From contig NC_069658.1 of the NCBI RefSeq assembly GCF_027244095.1, positions 262,826,687 through 262,890,686 on the forward strand: a DNA stretch of 64,000 nt, in the 5' to 3' direction. Shown here one piece after another: positions 55,981 through 63,537 of this stretch (the stretch's first letter is position 1; each line of letters opens with the position of its first letter). The notes under the pieces were generated by a model that was given only the letters and a program-made list of their open reading frames with translations, ran no database searches and was not told where the DNA came from. The DNA is from Hemicordylus capensis (Eukaryota > Chordata > Lepidosauria > Squamata > Cordylidae). The translations under genes were made by a program, and so were the position numbers.

Positions 55981-58900
55981 CAAACCAGTCAATAACACCT
56001 GTCTGACTGTATAAACAAAACAACAACAAAATAATAACAACAGCAATTAAAATAAACCATCTGCTCTACATGCACGATCTGAAGTTGTATGGAAAGTCAC
56101 AGTCAGAAATCGAACCACTGCTAAACAATGTCCGTATATTCAGGAGCGATATAGCAATGGAGTTTGGACTAGACAAGTGTGCTGCATTAATAATGAACAG
56201 AGGGAAAATAACAAAAACAGGAGGAATAGAACTGCCCAATCGAAGCAACATCAAGAACCTGGAAGAGAAAGAACATTACAAATACTTGGGCATTCTCCAG
56301 GCTGATAGCATTGCACACACTGAAGTTAAAAGAAAAATTGGAAGTGAATACATCAGGAGAGTTCGAAAAATCCTCAAGTCCAAACTCAATGGCGGGGACA
56401 CCATACAAGCCATAAACACCTGGGCTATACCTGTTATCAGATACAGTGCAGGAATAATAGACTGGACCCAGGCAGAGCTAAAGACGCTAGATCGTAAGAC
56501 CAGGAAAATCATGACCATCAATCATGCTCTGCACCCCCGCAGTGATGTCGATAGGCTCTACCTCCCTCGCAGCTCAAGTGGAAGAGGAATGCTGAACGTC
56601 CATCAAACAGTAGAGGAGGAGAAAAGAGGCCTTGAAGAATATATAAAGGACAGTGAAGAAGATGCACTTCAAATGGTCAATAACGAGAAACTATTCAACA
56701 CCAATGAAACAAAGCAGGCCTACAAGAAAGAACAAGTCAAGACCCGAGCAGAAAAATGGAAAAATAAGCCACTTCATGGTCAATATTTGTACAATATAAG
56801 TGGAAAATCAGACATCACCAAGACCTGGCAATGGCTTAAGAATGGCAACTTGAAGAAAGAAACTGAGGGTTTAATACTGGCTGCACAAGAACAGGCACTA
56901 AGAACAAATGCAATAAGAGCAAAAGTCGAAAAGTCAACAACAAACAGCAAGTGCCGCCTTTGTAAAGAAGCAGATGAAACCGTGGACCACCTAATCAGCT
57001 GTTGTAAGAAGATCGCACAGACTGACTACAAACAAAGGCATGACAAGATAGCAGGGATGATGCACTGGAACATCTGCAAAAAATACAAACTACCTGTAGC
57101 CAAAAATTGGTGGGACCATAAAATTGAAAAAGTTGAAGAAAATGAAGATGTAAAAATATTATGGGACTTCTGACTACAAACAGACAAACATCTGCCACAC
57201 AATACACCAGATATAACTGTAGTCGAGAAGAAAGAAAAACAAGTTAAAATAATTGACATAGCAATACCAGGGGATAGCAGAAGAAAAAGAAATAGAAAAA
57301 ACAACAAAATACAAAGATCTACAAATTGAAATTGAAAGGTTGTGGCAGAAAAAGACCAAAATAATCCCAGTGGTAATTGGCGCCCTGGGTGCAGTTCCAA
57401 AAGACCTTGAAGAGCACCTCAACACCATAGGGGCCACAGAAATCACCATCAGTCAATTACAAAAAGCAGCTTTACTGGGAACAGCCTATATTCTGCGACG
57501 ATATCTATAACAATTGACAATAAAATTCAGCTATCCCAGGTCCTTGGGAAGGACTCGATGTCTGGATAAAACAAACCAGTCAATAACACTTGTCTGACTG
57601 TGTAAACAAGAAATAATAATAATAATTCTGGCATCCCAGGTCCTTGGGAAGGATTTGATGTCCGGATAAAACAAACCAGTCAATAACACCTGTCTGGCTG
57701 TGTAAATAAGAAATAATAATAATAATATCAGACTAGTTTTGGAACTGTTCAGACAGTATTGTGGTGTTTTTGTTTTCAGTTTGTGAAATGGTGGATTCAT
57801 AACCAGATAAGAGCACCAGTAGTTATTCATAAGATAGAAAAAGAGGCGTGGAAGGTTCTCTCTCACTCTCAGCAATGCCCATTCCACCATTCAGGACTTT
57901 TTCTTTTTTTAAAAACCTCTCTTAGGTTTAATTAACTTTTTAAATAATCAGAAGTTGGTTGCCATCAGGTCTAGTCATAAGAAGAGCCATGCCAAATCAG
58001 ACCAAAAATCCATCTAGTCTAGCATTTTGCTTCCTATACTGACCAACCAGATGCCTCCAGGAAGCTCACAAACAGGCCATGAAAGCAACAACCTGCTCCT
58101 GCTCTCAGTTTCCAGCAACTGCTATTCAAATACGTTGCCTGAACATGGAGGCTTCAATTAGCCACCATAAGGAATAGTCAGCCATTGACATATCAATCCT
58201 CCAAGTACTCCCCTGCTATCTGAGCAATGAGGCACCTTTTTAAAAACGGTGATTCTCTTTATTGAGCAGAGGGAGAGCAATTGGCCCTATCCATCCCCAG
58301 CATAGCATTCCTCCAGTGGCTGTGGCTTGTTGTCTACCTTATGTTTCTTTTTTGGATTGCAAGCCCTTTGGGGACAGGGAGCCATTTTACTTCTTTATTT
58401 ATATCTATGTAAACTGCACTGAGAACTTTGGTTGAAAAGCGGTATATAAATATGTGTCGTATTTGTATTGACTCATCTGCTTTTAAAGCGATCTATAGTG
58501 GAATTTCTATTTACTTGTATGAAACTAGGCCATACATTTTCAAACGTTCAGGGAACCAGCTTGCGGGCAGACAAATCCTAGCTCTATTCAGACATTATGC
58601 CATATGTGTGTTCAGGTGTCTGTATACAGTGATGCAGTGGAGCAGGAGTGGAGCTCTGGCACCTTTCCAGCCACAGGAGCGGAGCTCCGGCACTTCTTGT
58701 GGCACCCCCATGCCGCCCCCCCCCCCCAGCCAAGCAGAACATCCGGAGTCCCAGCCAACATTACTCCGACAGCACCTCCTGGCTTTATTAAGCTGCTCTG
58801 TAGCCTTGGGGCTATAGGATTTGAACTCAGGTCTGCCTGGTCCTAGTCCAACATTCAGTATTTTCACAGTACATGGCACTTCCAGGGCTCAGGTTCATAG

Positions 58901-60261
58901 ATTTCCAGCTGTACTATTTCTAAATGCTAGCTTGTGGCTTTAAATAAGAGCAGAACTAACAGACAGTATGGTTTGTGCCTTTTTCTACGATTGAACCTTT
59001 CCAGTCTTGCCCTTCACTTTTCTTTGGCATGTTTATTTTCATTCCTCGATCAAAAACTCTGGGAATTCAGGTTAAAACTTTCCCTGTCTTCTTTGGTCCA
59101 TGTAAGCTAAAATATCCCTTTTCTGCTAAATGTGCCTTTTAAGAGAATAAACAAACAAACAAGTACATAAAATTAATTAATTAATTAATCAATTCATTAA
59201 TAAGAGAAGGCATATATGCCCCCCTGGGGCAGACACGGGGGAGGGTGGAGCAGAAACTTTGCCTAACTCCAATTGTTTTTATATAACCCCCCCCATTATT
59301 TTATCCATAATCTTATGACAAAACTCACAAAAATTATTGCCTTTATCTAAGTGGGGCGAGTGGGGCCATTTAGGTGGGTGTGGCCATGGGGTATGGTTAT
59401 GCCAGCTGCCATGTGGAGCTCCTGCACTTGTGAATTTGTGACTACACCACAGACTGTATATGTTCTTGCGTGAATGACACTACATCCATTCATTTCAAAA
59501 GTGAGACGGGTACTGAATCTCTCAAGTGCAGGTACAGATAGGAAGTACATTGCTACTGTGTGTGTGGTTCAGCATAATGTGTGACTAACTGAATGTGTAT
59601 ACAGATGTTTGTATGTGCAATGTACAGAGGTTGTACATGAATCAAACAGAATGTGTGAATAGGGCTTCTGCCTGCTGAGCATCTGCCATGAAATGCCAGC
59701 TCACTGCAAAGGATTGTGGGGCATGTTCTAGGCACATTCTGAATCCAAGTGGGGTTCTGAGACTGGCCAAGCCAGTTGGGCCTCACTGTTCCCCCTTATG
59801 AACTGAGAACCCACACCCATGTGAATTGTCATTGGAGAACCACATTCTACCTTGTACTCCTGAGCAGCCTCCTCTCTAGGAATCACTGTGTGACGTCGAT
59901 GCTCCTTGGATAGCTCACACACCAGGCAGATGGGAATTTTATCCTCTATACAAAAGACTTGCAGAAGTTCCAGGTGTCTCTTGCACATGTTCTCTTCCAG
60001 CACTTTAGCTGCCTCACGATTCAGGCATTTGGCTATTTCTACCATTCTTGCCAGGTGCCGGTTCCTTGTGGAGGTTTTTTCCTGGCTGCTTTCTCCACAC
60101 TGGGGGCAGATGTTTGTTTCCAATTCCTCCCAGCACTCAGCAATGCAGACTTGGCAGAAACTGTGCCCACAGTGTATGGACACAGGGTCTTTGAAATACC
60201 TTAAGCAGATGGAGCATCGAGCTTCCTTTTTCAGACTTTCTAGCAGAATGTTTGCTTCCAT
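42813..60261 (-). CDS. TRIM gene C: RING / B-box / coiled-coil / B30.2 protein (RFP/TRIM27-like)
   Basis: Seven exons join in frame to 503 residues: 60261-59851, 55431-55336, 50604-50374, 48941-48919, 45958-45843, 44381-44262 and 43327-42813. All introns are GT-AG. The RING is complete (C16, C19, C31, H33, C36, C39, C52, C55), as is the B-box (C93, H96, C104, D107, C112, C115, H121, H124). Coiled coil and PRY-SPRY follow. Family knowledge makes it a RING E3 ubiquitin ligase, probably in innate immunity. An ISRE/IRF-type motif lies 27 bp upstream of the ATG, with a CATAAA-type box and a CCAAT box (60349-60345) further up. Gene C lies 3.5 kb upstream of gene B on the same strand and is clearly its paralogue. 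The nearest downstream AATAAA hexamer is at 42059-42054. The exact orthologue cannot be decided here. Confidence 0.92.
43383..44020 (-). mobile_element. CR1 LINE 3' end, split by an insertion
   Basis: CR1 3' UTR complement at 43383-43470 (CCAAGGCCTATCTAGTCCAG) and again at about 43895-44020 (GCAACTGATATCCGGAGACA, TAGCCACTGATAAACTC). The 43471-43894 block between them is unclassified. In gene C intron 6. Confidence 0.65.
44010..44105 (+). mobile_element. L2-like LINE 3' tail
   Basis: AACCGCCTTGGGGCTATATT and AAGGCGGTATAAAAATGC followed by (AAAT)n. Confidence 0.65.
44262..44381 (-). CDS. TRIM gene C exon 6 (120 bp), variable hinge
   Basis: It encodes AELLSEMEGTSSSEGELEVW and about 20 more residues (ending IIGRK), phase 1 at both ends, with a CCTCTAG acceptor and GTCAGT donor. 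The serine/glutamate-rich start suggests a flexible acidic hinge between coiled coil and B30.2. Confidence 0.85.
44563..44960. repeat. Palindromic MITE-like element carrying a 5S SINE
   Basis: GAGGTTCCCAACCTGG at the left is mirrored by AAGGTTGGGAACCCCTG at the right. The space between the halves is filled by the SINE at 44573-44872. Target flanks are not clean. Confidence 0.6.
44573..44872 (+). mobile_element. 5S-rRNA-derived SINE nested in a MITE
   Basis: Best preserved 5S-like head of the five copies: GCTAAGCAGGGTCTGCCCTG, GGTTGCATATGAATGGGAGA. It then has the usual body and tail and ends TATGTTCCTATGTTCC. Confidence 0.85.
45070..45681 (+). mobile_element. CR1 LINE 3' end with ORF2 C-terminal remnant
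   Basis: MEKVQKRATKMIRGLEHLPY and EARL are readable; later codons are diverged. The 3' UTR ends GGTTTGTTCTTATGTTCTTA. In gene C intron 5. Confidence 0.9.
45843..45958 (-). CDS. TRIM gene C exon 5 (116 bp), linker helix
   Basis: It encodes RCENLKIQQAVEHSPDVEKR and onward to LKKFR, phase 2 to phase 1, with a CCTCCAG acceptor and GTATCA donor. It aligns with exon 5 of A and B along its whole length. Confidence 0.92.
46413..46965. mobile_element. hAT-like palindromic transposon (553 bp)
   Basis: Starts TAGGGATGTGCAAACAGG and ends CTGTGCACACCTCTA; flanks AAAGATGG and AAAGACAG agree in six of eight positions. The interior is a long inverted repeat (CTCCCCTCGCCAGCC against its complement). In gene C intron 4. 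Confidence 0.65.
46966..48426. other. Gene C intron 4, no recognised feature
   Basis: About 1.5 kb without family-like coding or a classified repeat. Homopolymer T and C runs are present. Confidence 0.35.
48427..48552. repeat. Palindromic MITE-like element (126 bp)
   Basis: TTCCCTCTAACAGGGATTCC mirrored by GGAATCCCTGTTAGAGGGAA. Both flanks read CACTG, a possible 5-bp target duplication. A diverged relative lies at 496-620. Confidence 0.7.
48919..48941 (-). CDS. TRIM gene C exon 4 (23-bp microexon)
   Basis: It encodes DIKIILN plus two bases, with a TCCTTAG acceptor and GTATGT donor. It gives DIK..LNR across the junction, close to the DIGDTLSR of TRIM27 as I recall it. Confidence 0.88.
48942..50373. 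other. Gene C intron 3
   Basis: About 1.4 kb. A poly-G run near 49520 and T-rich tracts; no gene or repeat assigned. Confidence 0.35.
50374..50604 (-). CDS. TRIM gene C exon 3 (231 bp), main coiled coil
   Basis: It encodes 77 residues from ERLGNERKR to PMSEFLQ, phase 0 at both ends, AG acceptor and GTGAAA donor. FEQLHQFLEHQEQQLLAKLE is a clear coiled-coil segment shared with A and B. Confidence 0.93.
50711..50954 (+). mobile_element. L2-like LINE 3' end with 14-bp target duplication
   Basis: Ends with the tail TTAACCACCCAGAGATGAAA and an (AAT)n run. Identical 14-bp flanks AATATGTTGGGGAA lie at 50697-50710 and 50955-50968, so both boundaries are fixed. Confidence 0.8.
50969..52775 (+). mobile_element. 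CR1 LINE, 5' part: ORF1 esterase remnant and ORF2 endonuclease
   Basis: Near 51180-51560 the sequence reads VVHIGTNDVGR, the SGNH/esterase-like motif of CR1 ORF1. From about 51760 it reads MGELECLIANTEIDIVGIAE, TWWN, and then VTIQGLKGNVLLGTCYRP, MVDFNYPHIDW and LDLILSGTQNLV with SDHSMI, the apurinic endonuclease of ORF2. Several stops interrupt it and the reverse-transcriptase core is missing. In gene C intron 2. Confidence 0.85.
52775..53036 (+). mobile_element. L2-like LINE 3' end
   Basis: Starts with the L2 ORF2 end (TTTGGAATATGCTCCCTG, CTCCTTCTCTGTTTG) and ends 'TGTACACCGCCTAGAGATGT ... AGGCGGTATAAAAACATG' plus AAAT. It interrupts the CR1. Confidence 0.8.
53069..53540 (-). mobile_element. 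Helitron, 5' end missing
   Basis: On the minus strand the 3' end reads GGGTTAAGCTAA followed by T, a CTRR-type terminus. The body aligns with 31509-32160 (CTCAGAGATCTCTCCACC, GGTTGACTGGGCCCTTCC). It stops at a CR1 junction near 53540. Confidence 0.65.
53545..54346 (+). mobile_element. CR1 LINE 3' end with ORF2 C-terminus
   Basis: KANSVLGIIRKGTENKTANI, then HLKKDIVELEKVQKRPTKMI, RLWGDMIEVYKIMHGVEKVD and RTNKWKYFFTQRI, with one frame change between the two blocks. 3' UTR ends TTTGTTCTTATGTTCTTAT. It may be the 3' part of the CR1 that starts at 50969. Confidence 0.9.
54654..55124. mobile_element. Possible hAT-like element, weak right end
   Basis: Begins TAGGGATGTGCATGAACC; a candidate end TTTGCACATCTA is at 55113-55124. 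Flanking octamers agree poorly, so the right border is uncertain. Confidence 0.45.
55336..55431 (-). CDS. TRIM gene C exon 2 (96 bp), start of coiled coil
   Basis: It encodes 32 residues beginning EQFQMELQTWKEEREKLQVL and ending SLKRL, phase 0 at both ends, AG acceptor and GTAAGA donor. It aligns well with exon 2 of gene A (EREKLQ). Confidence 0.92.
55934..55979 (+). repeat. (AAT)n microsatellite
   Basis: About 14 AAT units immediately upstream of an R4/Dong-type LINE tail fragment. Confidence 0.95.
55980..57725 (+). mobile_element. R4/Dong-type LINE, 5'-truncated, with three copies of the 3' tail
   Basis: A 3' tail fragment (CAAACCAGTCAATAACACCT, near 55980-56022) is followed by an open frame at 56070-57173. 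That frame covers the end of the reverse transcriptase (LLYMHDLKLYGKS, where the catalytic YxDD is YMHD), a CX2CX8HX3C zinc motif (CRLCKEADETVDHLISCC) and the start of the restriction-like endonuclease. One stop (57171-57173) and one frameshift near 57290 separate the rest (KIIDIAIPGD, VVIGALGAVPKDLEEHL, AALLGTAYILRRYL). Two more tail copies end in AAT repeats near 57620 and 57725. R4-clade LINEs carry this endonuclease, and Dong of Bombyx is known from TAA repeats. In gene C intron 1. Confidence 0.85.
57965..58215 (-). mobile_element. Old CR1 LINE 3' fragment
   Basis: AAATCAGACCAAAAATCCAT, CTAGTCTAGCATTTTGCTTC and CCAACCAGATGCCTCCAGGA are the complement of the CR1 3' UTR, strongly diverged. 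Confidence 0.6.
58216..59850. other. Gene C intron 1, promoter-proximal part
   Basis: Contains a low-copy repeat tail near 58350-58450 and the dispersed repeat at 59470-59670; a poly-C run near 58719. No gene visible. Confidence 0.4.
59470..59670. repeat. Unclassified dispersed repeat, copy 2
   Basis: Shares GTACAGATAGGAAGTA, TGTGTATACAGATG and GTGTGAATAGGGCTT with 21140-21320. No terminal structure recognised. Confidence 0.4.
59851..60261 (-). CDS. TRIM gene C exon 1: RING finger and B-box 2
   Basis: It encodes 137 residues ending QEYK at an AAG|GTAGAA donor in phase 0. The RING is CSIC, HCGH, FCQVC, CPQC; the B-box is CKRH, FCIED, CLVC, KEHRRH. The ATG at 60261 gives a typical TRIM N-terminus (MEANILLESLKKEARCSIC), so it is very likely the true start. 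Confidence 0.95.
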
Positions 60262-60287
60262 AATTCCCTATGAGGAGAGCCAAAAGT

Positions 60288-60301
60288 TGTTTCGTTTTCC
60301 T
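60288..60301 (+). promoter_or_regulatory. ISRE/IRF-type element upstream of TRIM gene C
   Basis: TGTTTCGTTTTCCT matches the ISRE consensus in 13 of 14 positions. Read on the gene strand it contains GAAAACGAAA, a perfect IRF-type GAAANNGAAA. It lies 27 bp upstream of the gene C ATG, in a block that aligns with the gene B upstream region (GGAAA-CGAAAC, then ACTTTTG). Confidence 0.6.
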
Positions 60302-60344
60302 TTCTCCGCCTTTATGTGTGAGTGACTGACCTATTCTCTTTCCC

Positions 60345-60349
60345 ATTGG
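60345..60349 (-). promoter_or_regulatory. CCAAT box of TRIM gene C
   Basis: CCAAT on the gene strand, 84-88 bp upstream of the ATG, in the context CAGCCAATGG. A CATAAA-type box at 60318-60311 lies between it and the ISRE-like site. Confidence 0.4.
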
Positions 60350-60744
60350 CTGAGAGGACATCAAGCTGTGCAAGAGGCAAGTTAATTCCTGCAAGCTGCA
60401 GTGAGGAAGTTAATTTGCTGTGTACTGCACGTCCGTATTCCACAGCCAGAACAAATCAGAAGCCTGGGCTCATGTTTTGTTTTCAGTGACAAACTGACAG
60501 TGACTCACAAAAGAGTTGCCTTATACAGAATCAAACCAACGGTCTGCCTTTTGTTTTTTACTCTGCAGCAGAGAAGCATCAGCTTTCCAAGGTCTTACTG
60601 AGGCAGAAGTTTTTCCAGGCACTGCTGATTTTTTTTTTTGGTGACTCCTGGAGGTTCTCCAGGGGGTCCTTGTGGCCTTATATGTGCAAAGTTTATGCTG
60701 TACTACCACTGAACTGTCTTACTGTCCTCTTTGCTGGAGATTGT

Positions 60745-61010
60745 GGTATAATTTTATTTATTTATTTTATTTATTGTTGCATTTATATACCGCCTTTCAT
60801 TAAAAGACAACCCCAAGGCGGTTTACAAAAGTTAAAACACAATAAAAAGGCAATAAAAACATCAAGCTAAAAAATATAAAAACATATAAAAAAACAGGCA
60901 TAAAAACAATACAACAAGTAAAAACACACAGAAGCAGCAGTAAAAACGATTATGTAAAAGCCTGGCTAAAAAGCCAAGTTTTAACAAGCTTTTTAATAAT
61001 GCAAAGATCT
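60745..61010 (-). mobile_element. L2-like LINE 3' tail
   Basis: Complement of the tail: (TTTA)n, ATATACCGCCTTTCATTAAA, CCCAAGGCGGTTTACAAAAG and TGGCTAAAAAGCCAAG. Confidence 0.65.
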
Positions 61011-61104
61011 GCCCTACATTGATTGGTTGTCATTGGCTGGCAGACATTTTCATGGTTCTCAGGCAGAGGTATTTAATAGCACTGATATTGAGCATTCTTT
61101 TCAC

Positions 61105-61400
61105 TAGAGATTGATTGATTAAGTGCTGTCAAGTCAGTGTCGACTCTTAGCAACCACAGATAGATTCTCTCCAGGATTATCTGTCTTCAACTTGGCCTTT
61201 AAGGTCTCACAGCGGTGCATTCATTGCTGTCGTAATCGAGTCCATCCACCTTGCTGCTGGTTGTCCTCTTCTCTTTCCTTCAACTTTCTCCAGCATTATG
61301 GACTTCTCAAGGGAGCTGGGTTTTCGTATAATGTGTCCAAAGTATGGTAGTTTGAGCCTGGTCATTTGTGCCTCAAGTGAAAATTCTGGGTTGAATTTTC
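61105..61400 (-). mobile_element. BovB-type (RTE) LINE 3' end
   Basis: Minus-strand coding reads FSLEAQMTRLKLPYFGHIIR, SIMLEKVEGKRRGQPAARWM and DSITTAMNAPL, the BovB ORF C-terminus, followed by a tail (GTCGACACTGACTTGACAGC) resembling the Sauria SINE 3' end. This is the expected partner LINE of Sauria SINEs. Confidence 0.82.
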
Positions 61401-61754
61401 ACTAGAATTTTCACTAGAGATACCCATGGTTAAACTTGAGACTTTGTACATGCAAAGACATGTACTGAGCCATAGTACCTCCAGAAGGGGAAAGTGGGAT
61501 GTGATTGTAATCGAAGTACAACCCAAACCAGCAGGTGATAGTTCCTTGGCACAAATTCTAGATCATGTTGCATTTTGAAATTCCTGTTTAAGCAAAAGTG
61601 ATTCTAAGGCCAGACAGAGAGTGTGTCAATAGGATACCTCTCTAGACTTTGGGAACACTATATTTAAATTAAAATTGGAATTCATTGACAAGTTTGATTG
61701 TATTTCTTACATCTTGGATAAGGATTTGCAGGTGCTTCCTCCACTACATGTGAA

Positions 61755-62112
61755 AGTTGGGATCTTTTGCCTCAACATGATAGCCATCTTCAAATATATA
61801 AGGACTGTCACATAGAAGGAACAGTGGACATTCTCTACAGCTCTTGAGGGCAGGACTAGAATGAACAGGTTGAAATTACAAGGAAGCAGATTTAGGCTAG
61901 ATATAGGGAGAATTTCCTAACTGTAAGAGCTGTCCGACAGCAGAGCAGTCTACCACATACAGCGACCGGCTCTCCTTTGCTGGAGGTTTTCAGACAGAGG
62001 CTGGACAGGCATTTGTCAGGAATGCTGCTGGAGCAGACTTCTGCACTGACTGCAGGGCTGAACTAGACAATCTCCAAAAGTCCCTTCCAACTAACATTCT
62101 ATTTTTCTAAAT
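61755..62112 (+). mobile_element. Older CR1 subfamily 3' end
   Basis: CTTCAAATATATAAGGACTG, AGGCTAGATATAGGGAGAAT, TTTTCAGACAGAGGCTGGAC and ACTAACATTCTATTTTTCT give the amniote CR1 3' end with its TTCTAT-type terminus, unlike the TTCTTATG copies elsewhere here. Confidence 0.82.
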
Positions 62113-62154
62113 AATGGCAGGAATTGCAGTATTCTGCCAACCCAGGCAGGGGTA

Positions 62155-62624
62155 TTTAATAGGTTTCTGGGCAAAATACAAAGTGCTGGTTATAACCTAT
62201 AAAGCCCTAAACTTCTTAGGCCCACAGTACTTAAGAGAGTGTCTTCTTTTGCACAATCCCCATTGTCCACTGCATTCGTCAGGGGAGGCCCGTCTGTGCC
62301 TACTTTCAAGTCGTTGGTGGCCACTCAGGGATGGGCCTTCTCAGCTGTTGCTCCGAGATTTTGGAATGCGCTTCCCGCTGACATAAGACTCTCCCCATCT
62401 CTAGAGGTTTTTAAAAGATCTTTGAAGACTCATCTTTTTAACCAGGTCTTTTAGCTTTTGTAATTTTAAACATTGTAAATTTTTCATTTTAAGCAGCTTT
62501 TTTTGAGTTTTAATTGATTTTAATGTTTGGTTTATTTGTATTGTTGTTTTATGACTGTGAACCGCCCCGAGACTTTGGTTTGGGGCGGTATATAAATGTA
62601 TTAAATAAATAATAAATAAATAAA
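62155..62624 (+). mobile_element. L2-like LINE 3' end with ORF2 C-terminus
   Basis: YKVLVITYKALN, YLRECL, then AFSAVAPRFWNALPADIRLS and FKRSLKTHLFNQVF, with one frame change. Tail 'GAACCGCCCCGAGACTTTGG ... GGGGCGGTATATAAATG' and AAAT repeats. Confidence 0.9.
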
Positions 62625-63537
62625 CCCATCCACCCACTCCCAACAATCAAGGCATAATCAGAACCGGCTGAGTAGTACCTCCGATGCTCAGTGATGTAGT
62701 TGCAAATTCTGAAGTGCAGGCACTCTCCATGACAGCCCCCATGGCCATGCCCACCCCAACAGCCAGGGAAGCCGAGAAGTACCGGCGCTCTGTCCCTGCG
62801 TGTCTCCCCTCCACTATACCCTTGTCCCTGAGTTAGGAGAGGTCATTCATACCTAAGTTGTGGTGTTAAGAAGGTGCTGCTGGCCCACAGTTTCTGGCAG
62901 GGGCTGCTGTGACTGCTTCAGCTAACTGCAAAAGGTATCGGGGGTTGTTACGCAGCCACATGCAGTATCCCAGTCCCCGGGTTTGGTGGGGTGTGGCTAC
63001 CTGCACCACTGGCACTGTGGCTTGGTACTGGCATGCCGTGTGGCCCCAAGCATGTTCCCACAGATGTAAATCCTATTGTGCTCAACAGGACTCACTTCCA
63101 TGTAAGTGTGCATAAGATTAGAGTGCCAGTGAAGCAAAACAATGGATCGGGCTCTATTTCTCTCTGACATTAATCATTGAGCGCATCATGCTAGATAGAT
63201 TGCAGTACAATTTGATGTTCATAATTTGAATAAAGCTTCTCATTATGGTTATTCCAGTTCAGTAACTAGTGTTGTTGGTGCTTTAGGAAAATATTTCCCC
63301 TTTGCATATTGTTACTTCCTATGGCATGATCTGAAGGGAAATAATGGAGTAACTCTGCAAAAGCTAAGAGAGTTTGAGTCAGGTGTGTGCTTGGATAGAA
63401 CCCTGTGTATGCCATCTTGAGCTCCATGAGAGAAAGGTGGGCTAGAAATGAAGTCTACTTGCAGCAAGCTACAAGATAAAGACAATATATTTTCCTCAGT
63501 ATGATACATATACAGTATATCTATATATCTCTATATA
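62625..63537. other. Intergenic, no gene recognised
   Basis: A possible MIR-like tail lies near 63395-63455 (TGAGCTCCATGAGAGAAAGG). Otherwise unassigned. Confidence 0.35.

Noticed and set aside
56070-57173. 367-codon open frame as a possible host gene
   Set aside because: Reverse-transcriptase end, CCHC motif and restriction-like endonuclease identify it as an R4/Dong-type LINE.
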